Source of the DNA: an uncultured Eubacteriales bacterium
GTDB lineage: Bacteria > Bacillota > Clostridia > Oscillospirales > Acutalibacteraceae
NCBI GenBank assembly: GCA_900313125.1
Contig: OMPZ01000132.1
Location: forward strand, 1 to 5,668
DNA: 5,668 nt
Direction of reading: 5' to 3'
The stretch's first letter is position 1; every line of letters begins with the position of its first letter. The notes beneath the pieces were generated by a model. The model was not told the origin of the DNA. It was given only the letters and a program-made list of their open reading frames with translations, and searched no databases. Position numbers and translations under genes: made by a program. Positions 1 through 5,668 of the stretch are shown here, piece by piece.

Positions 1-27
1 GACAGTATTCCTCCGCTTTTTTCCTTG
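1..27 (-). repeat. 27-bp direct repeat, copy A (cut by window edge)
   Basis: This block begins GACAGTATTCC and ends TTTTCCTTG. It matches bases 156-182 at 22 of 27 positions without gaps; the mismatches cluster in the middle. The offset is 155 bp. Copy B sits at the tip of a long inverted repeat, so copy A may be one side of a similar hairpin whose other arm lies upstream of the window. The minus strand is given only because the motif reads naturally as CAAGG...GGAATACTGTC; the true orientation is unknown. Confidence 0.6.
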
Positions 28-82
28 AAATCACCTCGCCTTAGCGAAATATCCAGTCACTTTGCTATTTTTCAAACAAGCC

Positions 83-234
83 CTAATGTTCAATAAAACA
101 CTTTAAACCTTTTCGGTCTAATTTCCCGTGTGCTGCGTCATCGGGCTTGAAATACGACAGTATTCCCGCGCCATCTTCCTTGCCCACGGAAAATTATCCT
201 CGAAAATCTTTTAAAGGTTTTAATTGAATATTAG
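83..234. repeat. Long imperfect inverted repeat (MITE-like or structured RNA)
   Basis: The left arm (83-133, starting CTAATGTTCAATAAAAC) aligns with the reverse complement of the right arm (182-234, starting CTAATATTCAATTAAAAC). By hand I count about 43 matches in 54 alignment columns, with four one-base gaps. The 48-base interior holds direct-repeat copy B (156-182) and can pair further: AATAC (151-155) with GTATT (160-164) around a GACA loop, and GGG (143-145) with CCC (165-167). The whole unit could fold as one extended hairpin of about 150 nt. There is no open reading frame of note inside. It could be a non-autonomous miniature transposon, a dispersed intergenic repeat or a transcribed structured RNA; the sequence alone does not decide. 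Target-site duplications were not evident. Confidence 0.65.
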
Positions 235-263
235 TATAACAACTTAAGCTTGTCGTAAAAACC

Positions 264-293
264 CCTCAGTCAGCCATAAGGCAGACGGAGAGG
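264..293. repeat. Small imperfect hairpin
   Basis: CCTC (264-267) pairs with GAGG (290-293), GTC (269-271) with GAC (284-286), and GCC (273-275) with GGC (280-282) around an ATAA loop. An A-A mismatch and a small bulge interrupt the stem. No T-run follows, so it does not look like an intrinsic terminator for the + strand. It may be a remnant of another intergenic repeat; function unknown. Confidence 0.4.
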
Positions 294-333
294 CTCTGAA
301 TGGATCCGTTTTATATAATACAAGCTCATCCTC

Positions 334-362
334 TTGAAATTGTTACGACTTTTACATATATA
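334..362 (+). promoter_or_regulatory. Probable sigma-A promoter of the L,D-transpeptidase gene
   Basis: TTGAAA (334-339) is followed after 17 bp by TATATA (357-362), a good vegetative-sigma arrangement about 100 bp before the start codon. A second candidate is TTGTAT (363-368) with TAGACT (386-391), also 17 bp apart. The region is too AT-rich to be certain which is used. Confidence 0.45.
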
Positions 363-465
363 TTGTATTTTAGGCTAAAATGTGTTAGACTAAAACTGAT
401 AAATGGATACAAAAATTCGATAATATTCGGAAGGAATAGAAATTTGATCTGCGGCAAGTGATAGT

Positions 466-2046
466 ATGAGTAATAAATTTGTTAAGACGCTGAAAAAAAT
501 ACCGGGCTTTTTAGCAGATGTAGCGAAGGAGGGCTTTCGCTATCTCAAACGAAAGCTCGGGCTGTGGTGGGAGAAAAAGCTCGACGGCAGAAAACCGGCT
601 CAAGCCTTCAAGGACGGCGCGGTCTCTCTTGCAAAACGCTTTATGGCTCTCTCGTTCAGACGCAAGGCTCTCATAATTTCTTTTTTGATACTGTTTGCCT
701 GCTTCTGCTCGGTGCACAATTTTTGTACGACGCATTTTATGCCGGGAACGGTGATCTGCGGCACAGATGTTTCGGAGATGTCTTTAAAGGAAGCAAGGTC
801 TGCTCTGAGTGATGCCTGCTCGCGCTACGAGCTGACGCTCTTTGAAAAGGACGGCGAAGCCGAGAAGATAACAGGCTCTCAGATCGGTCTTGAGGTCACG
901 ATAACAGACGGCTTTGACGATATTTTGAAATTGCGCTCCGGCTACAGCTGGATAACGTCTGTTATGAAAAACGAGAGCGTTTCTCCGGGCGATACCGTTC
1001 TTTACAGCTATGATGAAGCGCTGCTGGAGAAAACGATAGCCGAGCTTGACTGCGTAAATGCTTCATCGGCAAAGAAGCCCGTAAACGCCGAGCTGTACTT
1101 TGCCGACGGCGAATTTAAGATAAGAGAAGCGATATCGGGCGATAACGTCGATAAACAGCGGCTCGCTCAAAGAGTAAAGACGGCTGTCGAAAATCAGGAG
1201 AAGGCTGTCGACCTTCAAGTCGAAAACCTGTATGAGATGCCGGACGTTCTGTCGGACGACCCCGCGCTCGCCGCGAAGAAGGAGATCTGCGACGGTCTGC
1301 TCGACACAAATATTTCTTTGAAGATCGGCTCAAGCATGGAGACGATAGGTCCCGAAACGCTCGCCGACTGGTATAACGTAAACAGCGACGGCCGCTCCGC
1401 GCTCGACGAGTCGAAGATAAAAGCTTACGTCGAGACGCTTGCGGCAAAGTACAACACGGTAAATTCACCGAAGCTGTTTGTCACTCACGGCGGCGACACC
1501 ATCGAGGTAGGCAACAGCTATTACGGCTGGCAGCTCGACAGCGACTATGCCGTGCAGATGCTAAGCTCGTTTGCAAGCGGCAAAAGCTCCGTCACCGCCG
1601 ACCTGACAAATAGGAGCGAGGAGAGCGACAAGTGGTGGCTCAAAACGGGCGTTGAGTACGACGATATGAGATACTACGGGAATACATACGCCGAGGTCAG
1701 CATCGACAGCCAGTATATGTGGATGTACCAAAACGGCGAGGTCGCTTTTGAGTCGGAGGTCGTGACGGGACTGCCCGATTCCGAGCATGACACGCCCGTC
1801 GGTATATACAGTATCCTTTATAAAGAGCGCAACGCCACTCTCAGAGGTGACGACTACGAGACTGAGGTCGCCTACTGGATGGTGTTTACCGACGATATCG
1901 GCTTTCACGACGCAGATTGGCAGGACGCCTTCGGCGACGATATGTACGAATACAACGGCTCCCACGGCTGTGTGAACCTGCCTGTCGAAGCGGCAGGCGA
2001 GCTGTACGAGCTTGTCTACCCGGGAATGCCCGTGTTTGTGTATTGA
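466..2046 (+). CDS. Membrane-anchored L,D-transpeptidase (YkuD family)
   Basis: This 526-residue protein probably makes 3-3 type peptidoglycan cross-links, or attaches groups to the wall, outside the membrane. Residues 1-66 are strongly basic and lack a signal-peptide layout. A single hydrophobic segment at about 67-86 suggests a signal anchor with the rest outside. The segment starting PGTVICGTDVS (from 93) through about residue 375 resembles the PG_binding_4 domains that precede YkuD in Firmicute enzymes, probably two copies. The YkuD domain spans about 408-526. The catalytic cysteine is C502 in SHGCVNLP (from S499), with the upstream conserved histidine H481 in GFHDADW, an arrangement like that of Enterococcus Ldt-fm. 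ATG 466 is the only reasonable start, because TGA at 445-447 closes the frame upstream. Its ribosome site is odd: the good GGAAGGA (429-435) lies 30 bases upstream and only weak purine-rich sequence lies closer. A terminator follows directly, so the gene seems to be monocistronic. Family assignment is secure; the exact cross-link specificity is not. Confidence 0.93.
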   Translation: MSNKFVKTLKKIPGFLADVAKEGFRYLKRKLGLWWEKKLDGRKPAQAFKDGAVSLAKRFMALSFRRKALIISFLILFACFCSVHNFCTTHFMPGTVICGTDVSEMSLKEARSALSDACSRYELTLFEKDGEAEKITGSQIGLEVTITDGFDDILKLRSGYSWITSVMKNESVSPGDTVLYSYDEALLEKTIAELDCVNASSAKKPVNAELYFADGEFKIREAISGDNVDKQRLAQRVKTAVENQEKAVDLQVENLYEMPDVLSDDPALAAKKEICDGLLDTNISLKIGSSMETIGPETLADWYNVNSDGRSALDESKIKAYVETLAAKYNTVNSPKLFVTHGGDTIEVGNSYYGWQLDSDYAVQMLSSFASGKSSVTADLTNRSEESDKWWLKTGVEYDDMRYYGNTYAEVSIDSQYMWMYQNGEVAFESEVVTGLPDSEHDTPVGIYSILYKERNATLRGDDYETEVAYWMVFTDDIGFHDADWQDAFGDDMYEYNGSHGCVNLPVEAAGELYELVYPGMPVFVY

Positions 2047-2055
2047 TTTTTAAAT

Positions 2056-2091
2056 AACCACCCGTTTTTCGGGTGGTTTTTCTCTTTTTTT
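2056..2091 (+). terminator. Rho-independent terminator after the L,D-transpeptidase
   Basis: A perfect 9-bp stem (AACCACCCG at 2056-2064 with CGGGTGGTT at 2070-2078) encloses a TTTTT loop and is followed by a T-rich tract to 2091. It begins 10 bases after the TGA stop and separates this gene from the signalling operon. Confidence 0.93.
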
Positions 2092-2144
2092 GTTCGTGCT
2101 TCGATAAAATACATAATGATTTGTGCAACTTGCCGCTTGACTGG

Positions 2145-2173
2145 TTGACAAAGAGTCGATTTAGGGTTATAAT
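2145..2173 (+). promoter_or_regulatory. Perfect-consensus sigma-A promoter of the signalling operon
   Basis: TTGACA (2145-2150) and TATAAT (2168-2173) are both exact consensus hexamers with the optimal 17-bp spacer. Transcription should start near 2180, leaving a leader of about 67 nt before ATG 2247. It lies just after the preceding terminator and is the only clear promoter seen ahead of the kinase remnant, the phosphodiesterase gene and the HPt gene. Confidence 0.85.
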
Positions 2174-2187
2174 TAAAAATGTATATA

Positions 2188-2204
2188 ATTTATCACAGAT
2201 AAAT
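2188..2204 (+). promoter_or_regulatory. Dyad in the leader, possible operator or hairpin
   Basis: ATTTATC (2188-2194) and GATAAAT (2198-2204) form a perfect 7-bp inverted repeat around ACA, centred about 16 bases after the predicted transcription start. Such a position fits a repressor operator that would block a strong promoter. The stem is AT-rich, so chance occurrence or a weak RNA hairpin is also possible. Confidence 0.35.
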
Positions 2205-2246
2205 GTAAAAAGTATAGTAATTGATCAGATTAGTCGTGACAGCGTC

Positions 2247-3662
2247 ATGGCATCTGATAATAAAAATGCCACGCAAACGCTGAAAAAATATCTTTGCCCG
2301 ATCGAAGCATGGGCGCTTGCGTTCGGCGCGGCATTCATGATCCTTTTCGGTTACAATTACCATTATATGATGAATCGCTACCCCGGCGAGGGCGGAACGT
2401 ATTCCTTCACAAAAATTGTGTTCGGCTACGACCACGGATTTCTGAGCGCGTGGTTTCTGAGAATGACATACATCGCGATGATCTGGGCGAACTTCACCGC
2501 CCTTGCGCTCGTGCCGTGGGCATTTGTCGGCTTTGAGTCGCTGTCGCATTCGGTCGGGGAGTTCAAGTTCCCGGTTAAAAGATCATTACTGATAATGTCG
2601 CTCGCCGTAGAGAAGGCTCTCGCGGAGGAGCACAACAAGGCGAAAACGTTCTTCCTCTCAAATATGAGCCACGATCTGTGAACGCCGATGAACGCCATAG
2701 TCGGGCTTGATAGTATCGCATTGCAGATGCCCGGGCTTCCCGAACAGGTGAGAGAACACCCCGAAAATATCGGCGAGAGCGCAAAGCACCTGCTCTCGAT
2801 AACAAACGATATCCTCGATATGACCAGGATAGAATCCGGTCATCTTATGCTTAAAAAAGAAGAGTTCTCGTTCAGCGGAATGCTTGAACAGATAAACACG
2901 ATGATACAATCGCAGTGCCGCGACAAGGGTCTTACATATAAATGCAGCATTATAGGAAAGCTGAGCGATCATTACATCGGCGACGATATGAAGCTCAAGC
3001 AGATACTCATAAATATGCTCAGCAACGCGGTATAGTTTACCGACGCGCCCGGCAATGTTACGCTGACTATCGAACAGGCGGCGCGATTTGAGGACAACAC
3101 GACGATAATCATACATACAGCTTATAACTGGGACGATACAAAAGACGAAGCTCTCGCGGCGGGCGTAGACAGCTTTATGTCAAAGCCGCTGTTTGCCGAA
3201 ACTGTTCTGAAGGAATTTGAGAACATCATGCTGCGAAAACAGCTTCGCCCCGAGACCGTGCACGCCGATCTGTCGGGCAAACGGATACTTCTCGCAGAGG
3301 ACGTGCAGATCAATGCCGAGATAATGAAAAAGATACTCGGCATGAGAGATATGAAAGCAGATCACGCCGAGAACGGAAAGCGCGCTCTGGAGCTTTTCGC
3401 AAACAGCCCCGAGGGCACCTACGACGCTATCCTGACGGACGTCAGGATGCCCGTTATGAACGGCCTTGAAGCGGCGCAGGCGATCAGAGCTCTCGACAGG
3501 AACGACGCCGCAAAAATACCGATAATCGCAATGACGGTCAACGCCTTTGACGAGGACGTACAAAACTCCATGCAGGCAGGCATGAACGCTCACCTGTCAA
3601 AGCCTGTGGAAATGGACCGCTTGTATGAAACTCTCGAAAAGCTCATTGGAGAAAACTCTTAA
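2247..3662 (+). pseudogene. Decayed APC-permease/hybrid histidine kinase
   Basis: This is a remnant of a membrane hybrid sensor kinase whose sensor half resembles an APC-family amino-acid permease. In order, one frame encodes a permease N-terminus (KKYLCPIEAWALAFG), permease pieces NYHYMMNRYPGEGGTYSFTK and PWAFVGFESLSHS, the HisKA segment with FLSNMSHDL (His codon 2670-2672), the N-box start ILINMLSNAV, the tail of a first receiver (HTAYNWDD to SKPLF), and a complete second receiver. TGA at 2679-2681 stands where an arginine is expected (SHD-[IL]-R-TPMNA), and TAG at 3033-3035 where a lysine is expected. Apparent joins lie near 2325, 2510, 2610 and 3105; they remove most transmembrane helices, the kinase G boxes and the first receiver's phospho-acceptor. 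All joins keep frame. ATG 2247 has no clear ribosome site. The kinase cannot work as one protein. The family identity is recognised from memory of related hybrids; the join positions are approximate because no intact relative was aligned. Confidence 0.85.
3228..3662 (+). CDS. Possible stand-alone receiver domain left in the kinase remnant
   Basis: The 3' end of the broken kinase still encodes a full receiver domain that could be made separately. ATG 3228 is in frame and preceded by AAGGAA (3210-3215), though the 12-base spacing is long; it would give 144 residues starting MLRKQLRPE. An alternative start is ATG 3177 without a good ribosome site. The acidic pair in LLAEDVQIN, the phospho-acceptor aspartate in ILTDVRMP (codon 3438-3440), the threonine of AMTVNAF (3534-3536) and the lysine of LSKPV (3600-3602) are all present with normal spacing. 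Its TAA stop touches the ribosome site of the next gene. If translated it would be a single-domain receiver able to take phosphate from the HPt protein. It may equally be untranslated residue of the pseudogene. Confidence 0.35.
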   Translation: MLRKQLRPETVHADLSGKRILLAEDVQINAEIMKKILGMRDMKADHAENGKRALELFANSPEGTYDAILTDVRMPVMNGLEAAQAIRALDRNDAAKIPIIAMTVNAFDEDVQNSMQAGMNAHLSKPVEMDRLYETLEKLIGENS

Positions 3663-3666
3663 GGAG
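3661..3666 (+). promoter_or_regulatory. Ribosome binding site of the REC-GGDEF-EAL gene
   Basis: AAGGAG stands 8 bases before ATG 3675 and supports that start. Its first two bases are part of the TAA stop of the kinase remnant (3660-3662), so ribosomes ending on the receiver piece would finish on this site, allowing translational coupling. Confidence 0.8.
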
Positions 3667-3674
3667 ATGTATAT

Positions 3675-5375
3675 ATGAATGAAAGATTCGGAATGGAGGA
3701 GGGTATTCGCCGAAAGGTGTTAGTGGTCGATGACGAGCAGGTAAACAGAAAGCTGCTCGGAATGATCATCGGCCGCAAATATGACGTCATTTACGCAGAG
3801 AGCGGCGTTCAGGCGATGTCTCTGATACGAAGAAATGTAAAAACTATATCGCTCGTTATGCTCGACCTTCTTATGCCGGAAAAAGACGGCTACGAGGTGC
3901 TGAAGGAGATGCGTGAGTCTGACGAGCTAAAAATGATACCGGTGATAGTGCTGACCTCGGAAAAATCAGCCGAGGTAAAAAGCCTGCAGCTCGGCGCGGC
4001 AGATTTTATCTCGAAGCCGTACGATATGCCCGAGGTGATACTCGCGAGGGTCAGCCGCTCGATCGAGCTTGCCGAAAGCTACAAAATGCTAAACAGAACG
4101 GAGCATGACAGCCTGACGGGGCTTTACAGCCGAGACTTCTTCATGGAGTACTGCGAGCGATTAGACAGCTTTTACCCCGAAAAGCAGATGGACGCCGTTG
4201 CCGTTGACATCAACAGGTTCCATGTCATCAACGAGCTGCACGGCAGGGCTTACGGCGACAGGGTCGTAAAAGAGACGGCGATCTGCATGGGCGGTATCGC
4301 GGCGCGAGAGGGCGGTCTTGCGGGGCGCAGCGGAGTCGATTGCTTCCTGATGTACATTCCTCACCGAGACGATTACTCCGACCTCGTTGCCGAATGCGAC
4401 ACGCTGCTCGAAACGACGATACCCGAGATATCTGTAAGCGTTCGTTTCGGCATTTATGCCGACGCCGACCGAAGTCTCGAACCGGAAAGGCGTTTTGACC
4501 GCGCAAAAAGCGCCTGCGGCAAGAAAAAGAACAGCCGCAGCTCAACGTTCGAGTTTTACGATACCCAGCTCTACGAGAAGGAAATGTTCGACGAGCGTCT
4601 GATAAGCGATATGGAAACGGCGATCTCGGAAAAGCAGTTCACGGTATATTTTCAGCCGAAATACGACGTCACCGGCGACGAGCCGCGGCTGTCGAGCGCG
4701 GAAGCTCTTATCCGCTGGATACACCCCGAGCTTGGCTTTATCAGTCCCGGAGCGTTCATTCCGCTTTTCGAGAACAACGGACTTATCCACAGGCTCGACA
4801 ACTTCGTGTGGAACGAAACGGCTGCCACGATACGAATGCTGAAGGAAAAATACGGCGTTTATGTGCCGATATCGGTCAACGTTTCGAGGATAGACATTTT
4901 CGACCCGGAGTTCGAGAGCAAGCTACTCGAGATCGTGACGAAAAACGGACTTGAGCCTAAGGATCTGCTGCTTGAGATCACCGAGTCGGCTTACACGGAA
5001 AATTCTTCGCAGATAATCAAAGCGGTCGAAAAGCTTCGCGAGGGCGGCTTCCGCATAGAGATGGACGACTTCGGCACGGGCTATTCGTCGCTGAATATGC
5101 TGTCCGCTCTGCCGATCGACGCACTAAAGCTCGATATGCGATTCGTCCGCCATATCCTTGAGAACGACAAGGATCTCAGAATGGTCAAGCTGGTCATAGA
5201 TATCGCAAAATATCTCGAGGTGCCGGTTATCGCCGAGGGCGTTGAAAAGAAGGAGCAGTACGAGCTGCTTAAGGAATCGGGCTGCGACGTTATACAGGGG
5301 TATTATTTCTCACGTCCCCTTCCGCCGGACGATTTTGAAAAGCTCGTTATCAAAGAGGAGGGTAAAGTATGCTGA
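3675..5375 (+). CDS. Response regulator, REC-GGDEF-EAL, probable cyclic-di-GMP phosphodiesterase
   Basis: This 566-residue soluble protein probably breaks down cyclic di-GMP to pGpG when its receiver is phosphorylated. The receiver (about 12-135) has the acidic D19-D20-E21 cluster, phospho-acceptor D64 in MLDLLMP, T94 and K114. The GGDEF domain (about 140-300, from HDSLTGLYSR) is degenerate: the signature is GVDCF at 220-224 and the inhibitory-site RxxD position reads REGG, so cyclase activity is unlikely although GTP might still bind. The EAL domain (about 310-560) is complete by inspection: E343 of EALIRW, N402 of NVS, E434 of LEITES, D464-D465 of DDFGTGYSSL, K485, E521 of AEGVE and Q541 of QGYYFSRP. 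The gene follows the kinase remnant by 12 bases and overlaps the HPt gene by 7, which points to one operon and one phosphorelay. No membrane segment is seen. Confidence 0.93.
   Translation: MNERFGMEEGIRRKVLVVDDEQVNRKLLGMIIGRKYDVIYAESGVQAMSLIRRNVKTISLVMLDLLMPEKDGYEVLKEMRESDELKMIPVIVLTSEKSAEVKSLQLGAADFISKPYDMPEVILARVSRSIELAESYKMLNRTEHDSLTGLYSRDFFMEYCERLDSFYPEKQMDAVAVDINRFHVINELHGRAYGDRVVKETAICMGGIAAREGGLAGRSGVDCFLMYIPHRDDYSDLVAECDTLLETTIPEISVSVRFGIYADADRSLEPERRFDRAKSACGKKKNSRSSTFEFYDTQLYEKEMFDERLISDMETAISEKQFTVYFQPKYDVTGDEPRLSSAEALIRWIHPELGFISPGAFIPLFENNGLIHRLDNFVWNETAATIRMLKEKYGVYVPISVNVSRIDIFDPEFESKLLEIVTKNGLEPKDLLLEITESAYTENSSQIIKAVEKLREGGFRIEMDDFGTGYSSLNMLSALPIDALKLDMRFVRHILENDKDLRMVKLVIDIAKYLEVPVIAEGVEKKEQYELLKESGCDVIQGYYFSRPLPPDDFEKLVIKEEGKVC
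5354..5362 (+). promoter_or_regulatory. Ribosome binding site of the HPt gene
   Basis: AGAGGAGGG lies within the last codons of the phosphodiesterase gene, 6 bases before ATG 5369. It is a strong site and fixes the start of the overlapping downstream gene. Confidence 0.75.
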
Positions 5376-5668
5376 CGATAGAAAAGCTTAGGGATTTCGG
5401 TGCAGACACCGAGGACGGACTTAAACGCTGCCTTGATATGGAGGATTTTTACCTCGATCTTGTAAAAACGTCAATGGACGATTCTCAGCTAAACGAGCTT
5501 GCAGCGGCTCTTGACGCACGCGACCTTAACAAGGCTTTCGAGTGCGCCCACGCGCTTAAGGGCGTTTACGCAAATCTTTCGCTGACGCCGCTTTTCAAGC
5601 CTGTCAGCGAGATGACAGAGCTGCTTCGCAGCCGTACCGACACCGACTACTCAGGGCTGCTCGAACAA
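5369..5668 (+). CDS. HPt-domain phosphotransfer protein, 3' end cut by window
   Basis: The first 100 residues of a small helical protein are present, open to the window end. The motif CAHALKGVYANL carries the expected phospho-accepting histidine H61 (codon 5549-5551) followed by the LKG signature of HPt domains, which shuttle phosphate between receiver domains. The preceding stretch FYLDLVKTSMDDSQLNELAAAL matches the usual first helices, in which residues before the motif DLNKAFECAHALKG form the histidine-bearing helix. HPt domains are usually about 100-120 residues, so little is likely missing. The ATG lies inside the end of the upstream gene (ATGCTGA overlap, stop 5373-5375), a classic sign of translational coupling. 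In context it should pass phosphate from a hybrid-kinase receiver to the REC-GGDEF-EAL regulator. No membrane segment is visible. Confidence 0.85.
   Translation, partial: MLTIEKLRDFGADTEDGLKRCLDMEDFYLDLVKTSMDDSQLNELAAALDARDLNKAFECAHALKGVYANLSLTPLFKPVSEMTELLRSRTDTDYSGLLEQ

Larger units (their letters stand above)
1..465. other. Intergenic region without a protein gene
   Basis: No convincing coding sequence was found on either strand. The region is AT-rich, unlike the roughly half-GC genes beside it. Bases 1-234 are occupied by repeat and inverted-repeat DNA, 264-293 by a small hairpin, and about 334-442 by the probable promoter and leader of the downstream L,D-transpeptidase. Each is listed separately. 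Nothing further was recognised in 28-82 or 294-333. Confidence 0.7.

Noticed and set aside
1..182. CRISPR array from the 27-bp repeats
   Set aside because: Only two diverged copies, 155 bp apart, one embedded in a palindrome, and no cas genes.
314..319. TATAAT as the -10 box for the L,D-transpeptidase
   Set aside because: No acceptable -35 hexamer lies 16-18 bp upstream; the pair at 334-362 is better.
1115..1965. Minus-strand open frames at 1115-1468 and 1561-1965
   Set aside because: They lie opposite the well-supported L,D-transpeptidase, have no recognisable motifs, and have arginine-rich or shadow-like composition.
2073..2246. Extension of the kinase remnant back to GTG 2073
   Set aside because: That start lies inside the terminator stem and ahead of the consensus promoter, so it would not be on the operon's transcript; ATG 2247 matches the expected protein start.
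2174..2246. Cyclic-di-GMP riboswitch in the operon leader
   Set aside because: An attractive idea given the EAL gene, but the leader is only about 67 nt and AT-rich, and I see neither the conserved GEMM core nor a downstream terminator.
2679..3035. Stop-codon recoding (TGA or TAG read as an amino acid)
   Set aside because: TGA ends both the L,D-transpeptidase and the phosphodiesterase genes, two different stops are involved, and catalytic domains are missing anyway. Decay explains it better; no selenocysteine-type structure was seen.
2193..3593. Minus-strand open frames opposite the kinase remnant (2193-2549, 2658-3116, 3180-3593)
   Set aside because: The plus frame contains unmistakable kinase and receiver motifs; the antisense frames show no motif and no ribosome site I could support.

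Overview
The window looks like part of a chromosome from a gut-type member of the Clostridia, probably Oscillospirales/Ruminococcaceae. This is an inference from three things: roughly half-GC coding DNA alternating with very AT-rich intergenic DNA, AAGGAG-type ribosome binding sites with sigma-A-like promoters, and the protein families present (a Ldt-fm-like L,D-transpeptidase and an amino-acid-permease/histidine-kinase hybrid). No rRNA, tRNA, CRISPR array or transposase gene is visible. All recognisable genes lie on the + strand.

Bases 1-465 contain no protein gene. The left half is repeat DNA: a 27-bp motif occurs directly at 1-27 and 156-182, and the second copy forms the tip of a long imperfect inverted repeat (83-234). 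A small hairpin (264-293) and a probable promoter (334-362) follow. They lead into a 526-residue membrane-anchored L,D-transpeptidase (466-2046), a peptidoglycan cross-linking enzyme, which ends at a textbook intrinsic terminator (2056-2091).

A second transcription unit starts at a perfect-consensus promoter (TTGACA, 17 bp, TATAAT; 2145-2173) followed by a small dyad in the presumed leader. Its first gene (2247-3662) is a wreck: a hybrid sensor kinase with an APC-type amino-acid permease as its sensor half. It appears to have lost most of the permease, the ATP-binding core of the kinase and most of its first receiver domain, and it carries two in-frame nonsense codons, one three codons after the phospho-accepting histidine. 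Every surviving piece is nevertheless in one reading frame, and the terminal receiver domain looks intact.

Two apparently healthy genes follow: a REC-GGDEF-EAL response regulator (3675-5375) with a degenerate GGDEF motif and a complete set of EAL catalytic residues, so probably a cyclic-di-GMP phosphodiesterase, and an overlapping HPt phosphotransfer protein (5369 to beyond the window end). Together the genes read as a multistep phosphorelay (kinase, receiver, HPt, receiver-phosphodiesterase) that once linked an extracellular, possibly amino-acid, signal to cyclic-di-GMP breakdown. The kinase at its head is now broken, while the promoter and downstream output genes appear preserved.
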